Positions 1-10,444 of a stretch of DNA of 64,000 nucleotides are shown one piece after another. The translations under genes were made by a program, and so were the position numbers. Within the stretch, counting starts at the first letter, position 1. Every line of letters begins with the position of its first letter. Source of the DNA: Thioploca ingrica. GTDB taxonomy: Bacteria; Pseudomonadota; Gammaproteobacteria; Beggiatoales; Beggiatoaceae. The stretch spans positions 1,426,001-1,490,000 of the forward strand of contig AP014633.1 of NCBI GenBank assembly GCA_000828835.1, written 5' to 3'. Below the pieces are notes generated by a model. It was not told the origin of the DNA, made no database searches, and worked only from the letters and a program-made list of their open reading frames with translations.

Positions 1-1511
1 CTGCTAATCTGGCTAAAAGTCAATTTATTGCCAATATGAGTCACGAATTACGTACCCCGCTTAACGCCATTATTGGCTACAGTGAAATGTTAAAAGAAGA
101 AGCTGAGGATCTCGATTTAGTTGATATTGTACCCGATCTCACTAAAATTCATTCTGCGGGTAGACATTTATTAGGTCTCATTAATGATGTGTTAGATATT
201 TCTAAAATTGAAGCCGGTAAAATGGAAATCTACAATGAGACTTTTGATATCTCTCACATGATTCAAGAAGTGGCAACCACCATTCAACCGCTAATAGATA
301 GAAATCACAACTGTTTAGAAATTACTTGTGTAGAAAAGTTAGGGAGTATTTATGCTGACTTAACTAAAGTTCGGCAAAGTTTATTAAATCTATTAAGTAA
401 TGCCTGCAAGTTTACTGAAAATGGGTTAATTAAACTACAAGTGACTAAACATAAGACCGATGAGACTAATTGGATTGTTTTTAAAGTCAGTGATAATGGC
501 ATCGGCATGACTCCTCAACAACAGCAGAAAATTTTCCAAGCTTTCACCCAAGCAGATGCTTCTACAACGCGTAAATATGGCGGTACTGGTTTAGGTTTAG
601 TCATTACCCAACGCTTCATAGAAATGATGGGTGGGACAGTAACAGTGGAAAGCCAATTTGGTTACGGTACCACTTTTACTATTCGGTTACCCGCCGAAGT
701 GATTAACGAAGGGACTGCCACGACGGCCGCTAAACCCATCGAAACACCCATACCGCCTAAAGGAACCGTTTTAGTCATTGATGACGATCCCATCGCCCGA
801 GATTTACTTCAAGTCCATATCAAGAAATTAGGTTATGAAGTCAGTTTAGCAGCCAATGGCGATCAAGGGTTAAGACTGGCTCGCCAATTACGTCCTACTG
901 CTATTATATTAGATGTCATGATGCCTAGCATGGATGGTTGGATGGTGTTATCTGCGTTGAAGACCGATCCGGAATTAGCACCGATTCCAGTCACCATGTT
1001 AACTATGATAGATGAAAAAAATATGGGTTATTCTCTCGGTGCAGCAGAATATTTAGTCAAGCCAGTCAATCGTGAACAATTAGCTAAGGTACTGGAAAAG
1101 TATTCGACCGGTGAGAAACCTCCTTTAGTTATGATTGTAGAAGATGATACCGTGAGTCGTGATATGATGGCAACCATGTTAACCAAAGCCGGTTGGCGAG
1201 TAACACCCGCTGAGAATGGGCAAAGAGGGTTAGAATTAATTCGTCAACAGCCACCCGATTTAATTTTACTGGATTTAATGATGCCAGAAATGGATGGCTT
1301 TGAATTTGCGACCAAATTGTTTCACGATCCCATTTATAATTCCATTCCCGTGGTCGTTCTGACTGCTAAAGACATTACTTTAGAAGATAAGCTTAATTTA
1401 GATAAAGAAGGTGTTAAAGCGATTTTTCAAAAAGGTGCTTTTAACCGAGAAGAGTTACTGACAGAGATCAGTAAATTATTAAAGAAAGCTGGAATTATAG
1501 TTGAAGCATAA
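1..1511 (+). CDS. Hybrid sensor histidine kinase, 3' part (5' end outside window)
   Basis: The reading frame is open to the first base, so the sensor part lies upstream of the window. The visible part holds a HisKA phosphoacceptor box (SHELRTPLN, His codon at 42-44) and a HATPase_c domain with a DNGIGM N-box and GGTGLGL G-box. Two response-receiver domains follow. Their phospho-accepting Asp codons are at 912-914 ([12 protein letters not shown] context) and 1272-1274 ([12 protein letters not shown] context). In this class, phosphate passes from His to the attached receivers and then usually to another protein; the stimulus cannot be judged here. The protein ends without an Hpt or output domain. 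It resembles the larger kinase at 53746-58161 in its kinase core but lacks that protein's third receiver. Function class is certain; pathway is unknown. Confidence 0.95.
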   Translation, partial: ANLAKSQFIANMSHELRTPLNAIIGYSEMLKEEAEDLDLVDIVPDLTKIHSAGRHLLGLINDVLDISKIEAGKMEIYNETFDISHMIQEVATTIQPLIDRNHNCLEITCVEKLGSIYADLTKVRQSLLNLLSNACKFTENGLIKLQVTKHKTDETNWIVFKVSDNGIGMTPQQQQKIFQAFTQADASTTRKYGGTGLGLVITQRFIEMMGGTVTVESQFGYGTTFTIRLPAEVINEGTATTAAKPIETPIPPKGTVLVIDDDPIARDLLQVHIKKLGYEVSLAANGDQGLRLARQLRPTAIILDVMMPSMDGWMVLSALKTDPELAPIPVTMLTMIDEKNMGYSLGAAEYLVKPVNREQLAKVLEKYSTGEKPPLVMIVEDDTVSRDMMATMLTKAGWRVTPAENGQRGLELIRQQPPDLILLDLMMPEMDGFEFATKLFHDPIYNSIPVVVLTAKDITLEDKLNLDKEGVKAIFQKGAFNREELLTEISKLLKKAGIIVEA

Positions 1512-1573
1512 TGTTAGAGAAAGATAGAATCTAATACAATATCTCGGTAAAGCGGTTAAAGGAAAAGAGTATA

Positions 1574-1915
1574 ATGACTAAAAAATTATTGTTTATGGTA
1601 ATCAGTTTAAGTTTAGGATTAAGCCAATTGACTAAACCAGGATATGCAACGGATTTAAAATCATCTCATGAATTTACTTTGATTGGTAAAGTGATTTATA
1701 TCCCGTTAGAAGGTGGCTTTTATGGCATAGAAGAACGTGCCACCGGTAATAAATATTTGCCACTCAATTTACCAGCCGCTTTTCAACAAGCGGGTATTGA
1801 AGTGCAGGTACAAGCAAACAAGGTAAAGGACATCAGTGGCATACATATGTGGGGAGAATATATTCATATTCAAAGCATTGAACCAATTCCACCCCTTTCA
1901 ACTCAAACTCAATAA
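1574..1915 (+). CDS. Small secreted protein of unknown function
   Basis: The 113-residue product starts with a classical Sec signal peptide: a KK pair, a hydrophobic stretch and a probable cleavage after GYA near residue 25. The remaining ~88 residues are rich in beta-forming residues (FTLIGKVIYIPLEGGFYGI) and could be a small beta-barrel such as an OB-fold; no cysteines remain in the mature part. An AAGGA-like ribosome site lies just upstream of the ATG. The gene follows the kinase by about 60 bp on the same strand, so co-transcription is possible. I do not recognise the family. Confidence 0.75.
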   Translation: MTKKLLFMVISLSLGLSQLTKPGYATDLKSSHEFTLIGKVIYIPLEGGFYGIEERATGNKYLPLNLPAAFQQAGIEVQVQANKVKDISGIHMWGEYIHIQSIEPIPPLSTQTQ

Positions 1916-2004
1916 CCAGCCCAATTCAATTTTGGACATTGGATGATAATAAACAGCGTGCATTGTGGTGAAGTAAACACTTTAACGGGTACTAGCGAAT
2001 ACCA

Positions 2005-3078
2005 TTGAACTCATTATTGAAGATAATGTTGAAATTTCATTTACTGGTTTTAGTGGGTCTGATTCTCAATGGTTGTAGTCATTTAGCTTATTATGCTCAA
2101 GCCATTCGTGGACAATGGGATATCATCAGTCGTATGCAACCGATTACCCAGGTTGTTACTCAGAGCACTACCTCGCCCCAACTTAAACAGCAATTAAGCG
2201 ACATTCTCAAAATTCGTACCTTTGCGACTCAAGTATTACATCTTCCTGATAATCAAAGTTATATTTATTATGCTGATTTAAACCGACCTTATGTCGTGTG
2301 GACTGTATTTGCCGCTCCTAAATTCTCTTTACAACTTAAACAGTGGTGTTTTCCCGTGGTCGGTTGTGTGAGTTATCGCGGTTATTTTAACTCAGAATCA
2401 GCGCAAGCCTTAGCTCAACAGTTACGTACCGAAGGCTATGATGTCTATGTTGCCGGTGTCGCTGCCTATTCAACCCTCGGTTGGTTTAATGATCCGGTAC
2501 TCAATACCATGCTCAGTTGGCCAAAGGCACAAATTGCTGGCTTAATATTTCATGAATTAGCCCATCAACAGCTTTACATTAAAAATGACACAGTTTTCAA
2601 TGAAAGTTTTGCTTCTACAGTCGAAGCCGTTGGTGTTGAACACTGGTTAGCACAATGGGGTACTCCAGCAGAAATTATTAAGTATCAACAGGCGAACCAG
2701 CAACATCAAGCGTTAGTCGATTTGGTCTTAGCAACTCGTTATCAATTACAACAGCTTTATGACCAATCAGGGTCACCCGAACAATTAACTGCGGCTAAAA
2801 TAGCCACTTTTAATACTTTACGAACCCAATATACCGACTTAAAAAATAAACATTGGCTAGGTTATCGTGGCTACGATGACTGGTTCGCTCAGGATTTAAA
2901 TAATGCCAAATTATTATCCGTCGCTACTTACCAGGATTTTGTGCCCGCTTTTCAACTATTATTGGCCCAACAACAAGGTAATTTAAGCCAATTTTACCAA
3001 CAAGTTGCTCAACTGGGTCAATTACCAATTGAACAACGACAAACCTATTTACGTCAACTGATGACAACGACTCAATAA
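2005..3078 (+). CDS. Putative membrane-anchored aminopeptidase (zinc metalloprotease, COG4324-like)
   Basis: The 357-residue protein has a short hydrophobic N-terminus ending in LILNGC, a plausible lipoprotein box, so it is probably an outer- or inner-membrane lipoprotein facing the periplasm. A gluzincin-type zinc motif HELAH (in LIFHELAHQQLY, about residue 187) is followed about 15 residues later by NESFAS, whose Glu would be the third metal ligand. This arrangement, and the length, match the predicted aminopeptidase family. The listed start is TTG at 2005; an in-frame ATG at 2026 gives a 17-residue lipoprotein signal and is equally plausible, since neither has a strong ribosome site. The substrate is unknown. 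Confidence 0.8.
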   Translation: MNSLLKIMLKFHLLVLVGLILNGCSHLAYYAQAIRGQWDIISRMQPITQVVTQSTTSPQLKQQLSDILKIRTFATQVLHLPDNQSYIYYADLNRPYVVWTVFAAPKFSLQLKQWCFPVVGCVSYRGYFNSESAQALAQQLRTEGYDVYVAGVAAYSTLGWFNDPVLNTMLSWPKAQIAGLIFHELAHQQLYIKNDTVFNESFASTVEAVGVEHWLAQWGTPAEIIKYQQANQQHQALVDLVLATRYQLQQLYDQSGSPEQLTAAKIATFNTLRTQYTDLKNKHWLGYRGYDDWFAQDLNNAKLLSVATYQDFVPAFQLLLAQQQGNLSQFYQQVAQLGQLPIEQRQTYLRQLMTTTQ

Positions 3079-3084
3079 ACTGGG

Positions 3085-4044
3085 CTATAGTTTAGTTCCG
3101 GTTGCTGCAATGATCTTAGTTTCTAAGCGTTCTATGGCTTTTTTCTCCCGCTCTAAAGCACCTTCTGCTTTAATCATACGATTTCTCACTTGAGAAGCTT
3201 CTGCTTTAACGATTTCTAATTCTTTTTCCAGTTTAGTGATCATTTCTTTATACCCCCACTCTTGCGACTCTAAACGGGCAGCTACAGTTGCTAACCGTTT
3301 TTCTAAATCAATTCGCGTTTTCACTTCAGCTTCGACCGCATCTTTTAATTCTTGTTTTTCTTGTTTCAACAGTTTGATTTCGACTTCATACTTTTTAGTG
3401 GTTTCTTTCATTTCTTGAACTAAGGCTTCTGCTGTGGCTGCTTTGCCCTGCTCACGTTTCAGTTGTTTCCAAACTTCTTCCGATTCCTGCATGGCGGTTT
3501 TGAGATTTTTCTCTAACCGTTCACGAATGTGGATATTAACAGCCGATTCTTCACGGATTTCCTTCAGTGCAACCTGATCTTGTTCGGTTTGGCGAGTGAC
3601 TTCATATAAACGTTTTTTTAAGTTTTCTGCATTTTCACGAACCCGGCCGCTTTCTTCGCTTAATTGTTTAATTTCATGTTCTTGTTGTACTAATTTTTCT
3701 TGAAAAAAAGCAATTTGGTCGGCAGCACTTTTTAATTCGCCTAATTTGCGATTAATGTCTACCTGTAATGATTTATTTTCTCTGGTTAGCGAATCAATAT
3801 TAGCGTAAGCTGTTGTTATATCAAGGTTCATTCGCTCAACTTTGGTTAAAGTTTCCTGATACTGTCGTGTTATCTCAATTTCTCTTTGTTGAGATTGCTT
3901 GTTAATCTTGGCAATTTCTTGCTGGGCTATCTGTTGCGAAACTTGCCAGAGAATTTGTAATGCTTCTCTCCCCATACGTTGAATTTCTTCAGGTATTTCA
4001 ACAGGATTTCCTTCAATAATCGATAAATTGATTTGTTGAGACAT
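3085..4044 (-). CDS. Long coiled-coil protein of unknown function
   Basis: The product is 319 residues. After roughly 25 N-terminal residues it is almost entirely charged heptad-like sequence rich in E, K, Q and R, predicting a continuous coiled coil from about residue 30 to the end. No signal peptide, membrane segment or catalytic motif is visible. It converges with the aminopeptidase gene (6 bp between stops). The first ~40 residues (EIPEEIQRMGREALQIL) may form a small helical head. A structural or scaffolding role is possible, but composition alone does not justify naming it SMC- or KfrA-like. Confidence 0.7.
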   Translation of the reverse strand: MSQQINLSIIEGNPVEIPEEIQRMGREALQILWQVSQQIAQQEIAKINKQSQQREIEITRQYQETLTKVERMNLDITTAYANIDSLTRENKSLQVDINRKLGELKSAADQIAFFQEKLVQQEHEIKQLSEESGRVRENAENLKKRLYEVTRQTEQDQVALKEIREESAVNIHIRERLEKNLKTAMQESEEVWKQLKREQGKAATAEALVQEMKETTKKYEVEIKLLKQEKQELKDAVEAEVKTRIDLEKRLATVAARLESQEWGYKEMITKLEKELEIVKAEASQVRNRMIKAEGALEREKKAIERLETKIIAATGTKL

Positions 4045-4333
4045 AGTTAAAGTGACACCATGATGTTTTATATAAATACCGACTTAACCCACTTGAATAC
4101 ATTGCAGGTTTTAGCTAGATAACCTAGATTTGGTAAATAAAGTTAAATTTTATATTTTTATCAGGAGATATTGTTGCTGCATCCTATTTTATTCACCTTC
4201 TATTCTAGAATAAAGTAGAAACATTATATGTCTTTTTAAGATAAAACTATAAGAAATTTATCTTTACAATAATAAAATAGCAATCATGATTGATGTCAAA
4301 CATCGTCATCAGAACGGCTATAGGCAATTGAAA

Positions 4334-5419
4334 TTAGCGGATTTTTAAAGTGGCTAAGCCAATTAACACTAATACCACAGTAATAATCCAAAATCGAACA
4401 ATAACCCAAGGTTCAGGCCAACCTTTAAGTTCAAAATGGTGATGTAATGGTGCCATACGAAAAATTCGCCGTCCGGTCAGTTTATAATAAGCTACTTGTA
4501 AAACCACGGAGACCGTTTCCATAACAAAAACGCCTCCCATAATCAACAACACGAGTTCCTGCCGAATCGCCACTGCGATAATTCCAAGCGCAGCGCCCAA
4601 CGCTAAAGCACCCACATCACCCATAAACACTTGCGCCGGATAGGTATTGAACCAAAGAAACCCGAGTCCAGCACCCACCATCGCGCCACAAAATACGACC
4701 ATTTCGCCAACACCCACGACATGTGGAATACCTAAATAACTCGCAAAGTTGACATGACCAGTAGCGTAAGCAAAGATACCCAACGCGCCAGCCACTAATA
4801 CCGTCGGTACAATGGCTAAACCATCCAAACCATCTGTCAAGTTAACGGCATTACTGCTCCCAACGATAACCAAATAGGTGAGTAGCACAAACACCCAAGG
4901 TGATAAATCAATAATGATGCGTTTAAAAAAGGGAACAATTAACTGGGTTTCAACCGGAGAATGGGCTGTCTTCAATAGGATGATTGCTGCGCCCAAGCCA
5001 ATAACCGATTGCCAAAAATATTTTTGCTTAGCAGACAATCCTTTAGAATTCTTTAAAGCAATTTTAAGATAGTCATCAGTCCAGCCAATTAAACCAAACA
5101 ATAAAGTGACAATCAAAGCTATCCATATAAAACGGTTAGATAAATCTGCCCATAATAAGGTACTCATCATGATAGCAATTAAAATTAATGCGCCACCCAT
5201 AGTCGGTGTACCGGCTTTGGGATGATGACTTTCAGGGCCATCTGGGCGAACTTGCTGACCGATTTGATTATTTTTCAAACTACGTATCATCAACGGTCCC
5301 ACAATCAAAGAAATTAATAAAGCCGTCAGTACCCCGAGAATAGCCCTTAGAGTAAGGTATTGAAAAACATTAAAACCGCTGTAAAAAAATTTCAAATATT
5401 CACTAAGCCAAAGCAACAT
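4334..5419 (-). CDS. mraY: Phospho-N-acetylmuramoyl-pentapeptide transferase MraY
   Basis: MraY transfers phospho-MurNAc-pentapeptide from UDP to undecaprenyl phosphate in the inner membrane, making lipid I. The 361-residue polytopic protein has the expected landmarks: TPTMGG, the DDYLK motif with the catalytic acidic pair, [13 protein letters not shown], and the HHHFELKGW loop. An upstream in-frame ATG at 5449 would add 10 residues inside murF. The start at 5419 (MLLWLSEYL) is preferred because it matches the family N-terminus and lies directly after the murF stop at 5421, giving tight coupling. In many gammaproteobacteria murD, ftsW and murG follow; here a non-coding stretch and an unrelated coiled-coil gene follow. 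Confidence 0.98.
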   Translation of the reverse strand: MLLWLSEYLKFFYSGFNVFQYLTLRAILGVLTALLISLIVGPLMIRSLKNNQIGQQVRPDGPESHHPKAGTPTMGGALILIAIMMSTLLWADLSNRFIWIALIVTLLFGLIGWTDDYLKIALKNSKGLSAKQKYFWQSVIGLGAAIILLKTAHSPVETQLIVPFFKRIIIDLSPWVFVLLTYLVIVGSSNAVNLTDGLDGLAIVPTVLVAGALGIFAYATGHVNFASYLGIPHVVGVGEMVVFCGAMVGAGLGFLWFNTYPAQVFMGDVGALALGAALGIIAVAIRQELVLLIMGGVFVMETVSVVLQVAYYKLTGRRIFRMAPLHHHFELKGWPEPWVIVRFWIITVVLVLIGLATLKIR

Positions 5420-5420
5420 A

Positions 5421-6767
5421 TTAGGCGCCTTCCTGTAAAGCATGAACAATTGTTTCCATACGCATTCCTCGTGAACCTTTGATTAATACCGTTGCACCTA
5501 AGGGAACTTGGTTACGTAAAGATTCAATCAGTTGATGATGATGAGTAAAGTGACATGCACCTTCACCAAAACTTTCTACCGCATAGCGGCTCATATTGCC
5601 AATAGTCCACAGACGTTCCACTCCGGCTTCGCGTGCTTGTTGACCGGCTTGGCGATGAAACATGGCACTATGTGGACCCAGTTCGTTCATATCACCTAAT
5701 ACTAACCAATAAGGGGGAGAATTTTGAGTTAATATCGATAGTGCCGCATCCAGTGAACCGGGATTGGCGTTATAGGTATCGTCAATTAAAGTAATGCCAT
5801 TGATACCACGATAACGTTGCAACCGACCGGCTACCGGCTGCATATTTTGTAAACCCTGTTGAATAGTCGTTAATGAGCAACTGCAAGCTAAAGCACAAGC
5901 ACTCGCCGCTAAAGCGTTCATAATATTATGTTGACCGGGTAAAGGTAAATGAATAGCCACATCTCCAGTTAGGGTGTGTAAAGTAAACTGGCTACTGTCG
6001 GGATTGAGTTGTAGCGATTGAGCAGTCACTTGAGCTGGATTATTTAGGGCAAAACTACTCATATTGTGAGGTTGAGCCAATTTTTGCCACAGTTGCGCAT
6101 AAGAATCGTCATGATTAATAATAGCCGTCCCTCCCATGGAGAGATGGGAGAAAATCTCACCTTTGGCCATTGCCACACCTTGAACGTTTTTAAATCCTTC
6201 TAGATGAGCCGGCGCACATTGGGTAATAGTGGCTATAGTGGGTTGAGCAATTTGAGTTAAATAGGCAATTTCCCCGGCGTGGTTGGCACCCATTTCAATG
6301 ACCGCATAGCGATGTTCCGTTCCCAAGTTAAATAGCGTCAAGGGGACACCAATTTCATTGTTAAGATTGCCCTGAGTGGCTAGTACTTGACCTTGCTGGC
6401 TTAAAATCGCTTTAACCATTTCTTTGGTCGTCGTTTTGCCATTACTCCCGGTAATAGCGACCACCGGTAAAGTAAAACGTTGTCGCCAGAGCTGGGCTAA
6501 TTTTCCTAAAGCGATGCGGGTATCATTAACTCGTAGGGCGGGTAAAGCGCAAGCGACGGGTCGCTCAATCATCACGGCACTGGCGCCTTGTTGTTGAGCG
6601 TCTACAATAAAATCATGGCCATCAAAACGTTTACCACGTAATGCGACATAAAGTGATCCTGGGAGAAGATTTCGAGTATCGGTACTGCAACCAGTAAATT
6701 TGATATCGTGTCCTAATAGGACAGCGTCTAAGTCTGGTGCTATCTCGGTTAAAGTTAATTCTATCAT
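5421..6767 (-). CDS. murF: UDP-MurNAc-tripeptide:D-alanyl-D-alanine ligase MurF
   Basis: Cytoplasmic Mur ligase that adds the D-Ala-D-Ala dipeptide to complete the UDP-MurNAc-pentapeptide. The 448-residue sequence shows the N-terminal substrate domain ([18 protein letters not shown]), the ATP-binding P-loop [14 protein letters not shown] around residue 105, the central ligase signature ending in MGANHAGEI, and the C-terminal domain with [11 protein letters not shown]. Length is normal. It sits between murE (53 bp upstream) and mraY (adjacent), all on the minus strand, consistent with one operon. Confidence 0.98.
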   Translation of the reverse strand: MIELTLTEIAPDLDAVLLGHDIKFTGCSTDTRNLLPGSLYVALRGKRFDGHDFIVDAQQQGASAVMIERPVACALPALRVNDTRIALGKLAQLWRQRFTLPVVAITGSNGKTTTKEMVKAILSQQGQVLATQGNLNNEIGVPLTLFNLGTEHRYAVIEMGANHAGEIAYLTQIAQPTIATITQCAPAHLEGFKNVQGVAMAKGEIFSHLSMGGTAIINHDDSYAQLWQKLAQPHNMSSFALNNPAQVTAQSLQLNPDSSQFTLHTLTGDVAIHLPLPGQHNIMNALAASACALACSCSLTTIQQGLQNMQPVAGRLQRYRGINGITLIDDTYNANPGSLDAALSILTQNSPPYWLVLGDMNELGPHSAMFHRQAGQQAREAGVERLWTIGNMSRYAVESFGEGACHFTHHHQLIESLRNQVPLGATVLIKGSRGMRMETIVHALQEGA

Positions 6768-6820
6768 GGGTTATTCAGAATAATACATTTGCTAATGAAT
6801 AAGTTATAATACTGTTACGC

Positions 6821-8296
6821 TTAAGTTAATAAGGAAGCTACCAGTGTTCTGTCACTAAAAGGGAAGCGTTGTTCGCCAATTTGTTGATAATCTTCATGTC
6901 CTTTGCCGGCAATTAAAACCACATCGCCTACTTTGGCTTGTTGTAATACGTAGCGAACCGCGAGTTGACGTTCAGGTATCACTGCTTCCGGTTGTGGACA
7001 ACCTAACAGAATATCGTTAATAATCGCTTGGGAGGATTCATGGCGTGGATTATCATCGGTAATGATAACTTTATCGGCATAACGTTGGGCTATTTCCCCC
7101 ATTAAAGGACGTTTCCCACGATCACGATTACCACCACAGCCAAATACGCACCATAATTTTCCACGGGTTTCGATTGGCGAAGCAGCCAGTTGACAATGTT
7201 CTCTTAGTGCGATGAGCACTTTTTCTAAAGCATCTGGTGTATGAGCATAATCAACAATGACAGTCGGATGACGCGCTTGTCCAAACCGTTCCATTCGCCC
7301 CGGTACGGCACGAATTGTCGTTAGCTGTGGCAAAAGTTGTTGTAAAGATAATCCCATATTCAGTAATACCGTTAACGTTGCTAACAAATTACTTACATTA
7401 AATTGGCCAAACAAAGGACTCACTAAAGTCCCATTTCCCCACTGACTGTGGATTTCTAAATCACATCCACTGGTGTCATAGTGTTGGATATGAGCATAGA
7501 TATTGGCTGTCGGGTGTTGAATACTATAAGTTAACGGGGTAACGTTATGAGGTAAATTAGCCAAAACTTGTTGTCCAAACGGGTCATCGTAGTTAATTAC
7601 CGCCGTTTTTAGACCAGGGGTGTTAAATAAACGTTGTTTGGCTTCTCCATAAGCCCTCATCGTGTGATGATAATCTAAGTGATCGCGACTTAAATTAGTT
7701 AACACTGCCGTTTCAAATATCACGCCATTCACCCGCCCTTGTACCAACGCATGAGAGGAAACTTCCATCGCTACAGCTTGCACGTTTTGGTCACGAAATT
7801 GTGCTAATTGGGTTTGTAACCGAATCGCATCTGGGGTGGTGTGTAAACCCGGCTGTAATGCACCATAAGTCCCATATCCTAACGTCCCAATTAATCCACA
7901 CGGCATATATTGTTGTAAAATTTGCGCTAGCATATGAGTCACTGAGGTTTTACCATTGGTTCCGGTAACACCAATGATGCGCATATTTCGTGAGGGATAG
8001 TGATAAAATTGTGCTGTCATTTCGCCAACTCGTTGCGATAATTGTGGCAGAGAAATGCAAGGAATATCGTTAGCGAGTTGTTCCCATTGTATCGAGGGTG
8101 CTTCCTTTAAAACCGCAATAGCGCCTTGTTGCAAAGCCGATTTAATATAGATTTCGCCCTGAGTTTGGTTCCCAATGAGTGCAACAAATACTTCACCCGG
8201 GTGGATTTCACGGCTATCTATTGCTAAACCAGCGACCGGTCGGTCTAGAGTGGGTGGGAGGTTTATTATGTGCTTTAATAATTCGCTTAAGAACAT
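6821..8296 (-). CDS. murE: UDP-MurNAc-L-Ala-D-Glu:meso-diaminopimelate ligase MurE
   Basis: Cytoplasmic ligase that adds the third residue of the peptidoglycan stem peptide. The 491-residue protein has the P-loop VTGTNGKTSVTHML, the carbamylated-lysine region (MEVSSHALVQGR), and near the C-terminus the DNPRHE motif. In this family DNPR marks specificity for meso-diaminopimelate rather than lysine, as expected for a Gram-negative wall. Start and length fit the family. In the usual dcw order ftsI would lie immediately upstream; here 306 bp of non-coding DNA separate murE from ftsL. Confidence 0.98.
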   Translation of the reverse strand: MFLSELLKHIINLPPTLDRPVAGLAIDSREIHPGEVFVALIGNQTQGEIYIKSALQQGAIAVLKEAPSIQWEQLANDIPCISLPQLSQRVGEMTAQFYHYPSRNMRIIGVTGTNGKTSVTHMLAQILQQYMPCGLIGTLGYGTYGALQPGLHTTPDAIRLQTQLAQFRDQNVQAVAMEVSSHALVQGRVNGVIFETAVLTNLSRDHLDYHHTMRAYGEAKQRLFNTPGLKTAVINYDDPFGQQVLANLPHNVTPLTYSIQHPTANIYAHIQHYDTSGCDLEIHSQWGNGTLVSPLFGQFNVSNLLATLTVLLNMGLSLQQLLPQLTTIRAVPGRMERFGQARHPTVIVDYAHTPDALEKVLIALREHCQLAASPIETRGKLWCVFGCGGNRDRGKRPLMGEIAQRYADKVIITDDNPRHESSQAIINDILLGCPQPEAVIPERQLAVRYVLQQAKVGDVVLIAGKGHEDYQQIGEQRFPFSDRTLVASLLT

Positions 8297-8602
8297 GTAA
8301 GCTGTCTATCTACCTGGTTATTAATCCTATGTTAGAGTATGACATGAGTGACTGGGTTAAAGTCGGTAAAGCCATTGCGAATCAAGGGGTTCTCCTTTTG
8401 AGAGTAAGAGAATTTTAATACAATCAATTTTAGAATGCGCTCATTTTAACTTAAACGCAGAGGGCGATAGGTTGTCAGGTGGGGTATTAAGTAAACGCAA
8501 CAGGCACCACTGCATCAAACGCTAAAGGTTCTTACCAATAACTTGCGGTTAACCGCATTCAGAATCGCATCTTCAATAGAAAGAATTATACTCATATCTG
8601 GG
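8297..8602. other. Non-coding gap where ftsI is normally found
   Basis: About 306 bp between ftsL and murE. In most gammaproteobacterial dcw clusters a ~1.7-kb ftsI (PBP3) gene occupies this place. Reading the minus strand, I see only very short open stretches and no recognisable transpeptidase or PASTA remnant. The plus-strand open stretch 8179-8418 mostly overlaps murE and looks spurious. A short inverted repeat (CATGGT...ACCATG, about 8604-8621) overlaps the ftsL stop region. Confidence 0.6.
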
Positions 8603-8866
8603 TCATGGTTTTATCACCATGATGTCATCAGGTGCTGGCGGAATCATATTTAATTGCTCACGTGCTATCGTTTCAATACGACTCGGTTGCGTCCAAGTAC
8701 TTTGTTCCAATTGTAATCGATTCCACTCTACCATTAGAACCTCTCTTTGTTGTTGTAATGTTTGTAATTCAATAAATTGTAATCGATTCTGCTGGTGAAT
8801 TAAAATAACCTGTAAAGATGAAAAGAATACTACACCCCCCAACAGGTTTAAAATAAATTTTATCAT
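8603..8866 (-). CDS. ftsL: Cell division protein FtsL
   Basis: FtsL is a small bitopic divisome protein that works with FtsB and FtsQ to control septal wall synthesis by FtsW/FtsI. The 87-residue product has the standard plan: a very short cytoplasmic tail, one membrane segment (about residues 3-24), then a periplasmic coiled coil with leucine-rich heptads (LQTLQQQREVLMVEWNRLQL). The N-terminal region is hydrophobic and the C-terminus reads NMIPPAPDDIMVI. Sequence similarity in this family is weak, so position immediately downstream of rsmH is the strongest evidence. Confidence 0.9.
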   Translation of the reverse strand: MIKFILNLLGGVVFFSSLQVILIHQQNRLQFIELQTLQQQREVLMVEWNRLQLEQSTWTQPSRIETIAREQLNMIPPAPDDIMVIKP

Positions 8867-8965
8867 GGTTCACTTCTTAAATTGGTTTTGGGTAGTTAGT
8901 TGGTTATCAGTATACCTTTCTCATAGTAAAGATTGATATCCATTTTCAACTATTCAATTTTAATG

Positions 8966-9913
8966 CTAGCGTTTTTCAGCAACTCTTAATACCGCACTAC
9001 GAGCACGTGGATTGGCCATAATTTCCTCAGTACTTGGAAAAATAGGTTTACCTATCATGCGTAATTGTGGGCGTAATGCGGTTACGGTTAGCGGGATATT
9101 AATAGGAAACGTGTCACCTTTTGCTTGGTTGCGAATAAACCTTTTAACAATTCGATCTTCGAGGGAATGGAAACTGATAACCACCAAACGTCCTTGTGGC
9201 GCTAGTACCTCTAAGGTTTGCGGTAAAATTTGTTGTAATTCTTCCAGTTCACGGTTAATGAAAATTCGGAGTGCTTGAAAGGAGCGTGTGGCCGGATGTT
9301 TACCTTTTTCCCAATGGGGATGGGCTGCCGCAATAATATTGGCTAGTTGGAGCGTGCTCGTCAGGGTGGTTTTTTGCCGTGCGGTTATTATCGCTTTAGC
9401 AATCCGCCAAGCATAACGTTCTTCACCATATTCCTTTAAGACGTGAGCCACTTGTTGAGTAGTAGCCTGGGATAACCAAACTCCGATACTGTCACCCCTT
9501 CCAGGATCCATCCGCATATCCAGTGGACCATCGTGCATAAAACTAAACCCCCGAGTAGGGTTATCTAACTGTGGTGAGGAAACCCCCAAATCGAGTAAAA
9601 TTCCATTGACTTGACCCAACCAGTTGCGTGCTACAATAGGTTGTTTTAATTGTGTAAAACTAGTATGAATTCCCGTAAATCGGTTATCCACTTTACTCAA
9701 AGTTTGAGCAGCTAACATCGCTTCGGGATCTTGATCAAAAGCCAATACCTGTCCCTGATTTCCTAACCGATTAAGAATAGCTTGGCTGTGTCCACCGCGT
9801 CCAAAAGTGCAATCAACATAAATACCATTGGAATGGATAGTTAACGCCTCTAATACTTCTAATAATAAAACGGGTTGGTGAAAAGCAACCGGGGTTGGTT
9901 GAGAGATTAACAC
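8966..9913 (-). CDS. rsmH: 16S rRNA (cytosine(1402)-N4)-methyltransferase RsmH
   Basis: Formerly MraW; it methylates N4 of C1402 in the ribosomal P-site of 16S rRNA using S-adenosylmethionine. The 315-residue protein carries the SAM-binding motif VDCTFGRGGHSQAIL near residue 35, GILLDLGVSSPQLD, the insertion-domain region DMRMDPGRG, and the C-terminal ISFHSLEDRIVKRF block. It is the first gene of the dcw block here; the usual preceding regulator gene mraZ is not visible in the 530 bp upstream. Confidence 0.97.
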   Translation of the reverse strand: MLISQPTPVAFHQPVLLLEVLEALTIHSNGIYVDCTFGRGGHSQAILNRLGNQGQVLAFDQDPEAMLAAQTLSKVDNRFTGIHTSFTQLKQPIVARNWLGQVNGILLDLGVSSPQLDNPTRGFSFMHDGPLDMRMDPGRGDSIGVWLSQATTQQVAHVLKEYGEERYAWRIAKAIITARQKTTLTSTLQLANIIAAAHPHWEKGKHPATRSFQALRIFINRELEELQQILPQTLEVLAPQGRLVVISFHSLEDRIVKRFIRNQAKGDTFPINIPLTVTALRPQLRMIGKPIFPSTEEIMANPRARSAVLRVAEKR

Positions 9914-10444
9914 TTTTAATCATGATCCTTATATAACGATTTTCAGTAACTGACTTTAACAACCAATGACACACTTTATTTAACTCCTAAAAAGTGACTT
10001 TGTTTAGCTAAATTCACTTGAATTATTCTGGAGAACAATAAATAGATTTACCCACTGCATCGATTGTTACTCGTACTTTGAAGTAAAGCTCGATACCCAT
10101 AAGCTAACAAACAATAACTCCTTCTACCTACTGCGAATAGAGAGAACTGAGTCATTTCTGCAAACCTAAAAATTAATTATTATTGGTCATCATTTCAAAA
10201 ACATTCCACCTAAATAATGTTTTTATACTAAAATGTAATGAACTTTTAGTGTTCTCCTTAACGGACTTGGGTATCATCAGCTCAGTTTTGAGTAAATATT
10301 GGGATTTAACTTTATAACCATTCAATCCATTGAGGAAACAATAAAATTGTTTTAACTAATTGATTTATTACCACTATACTCAATAGGTATTTAAAAAAGG
10401 TAGATAATATTTTATTTTTTTAAGTAAGTCATCATCCTATTACT
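9914..10444. other. Divergent intergenic region upstream of rsmH and the nitrilase-family gene
   Basis: About 530 bp of AT-rich sequence with no credible coding frame on either strand. It must contain the promoters for the minus-strand dcw block and for the plus-strand hydrolase. No mraZ reading frame and no clear run of MraZ-box repeats was found. No strong hairpins or repeats were noticed. Confidence 0.6.

Noticed and set aside
8179..8418. 79-codon plus-strand frame
   Set aside because: Mostly antisense to murE; no protein-like features.
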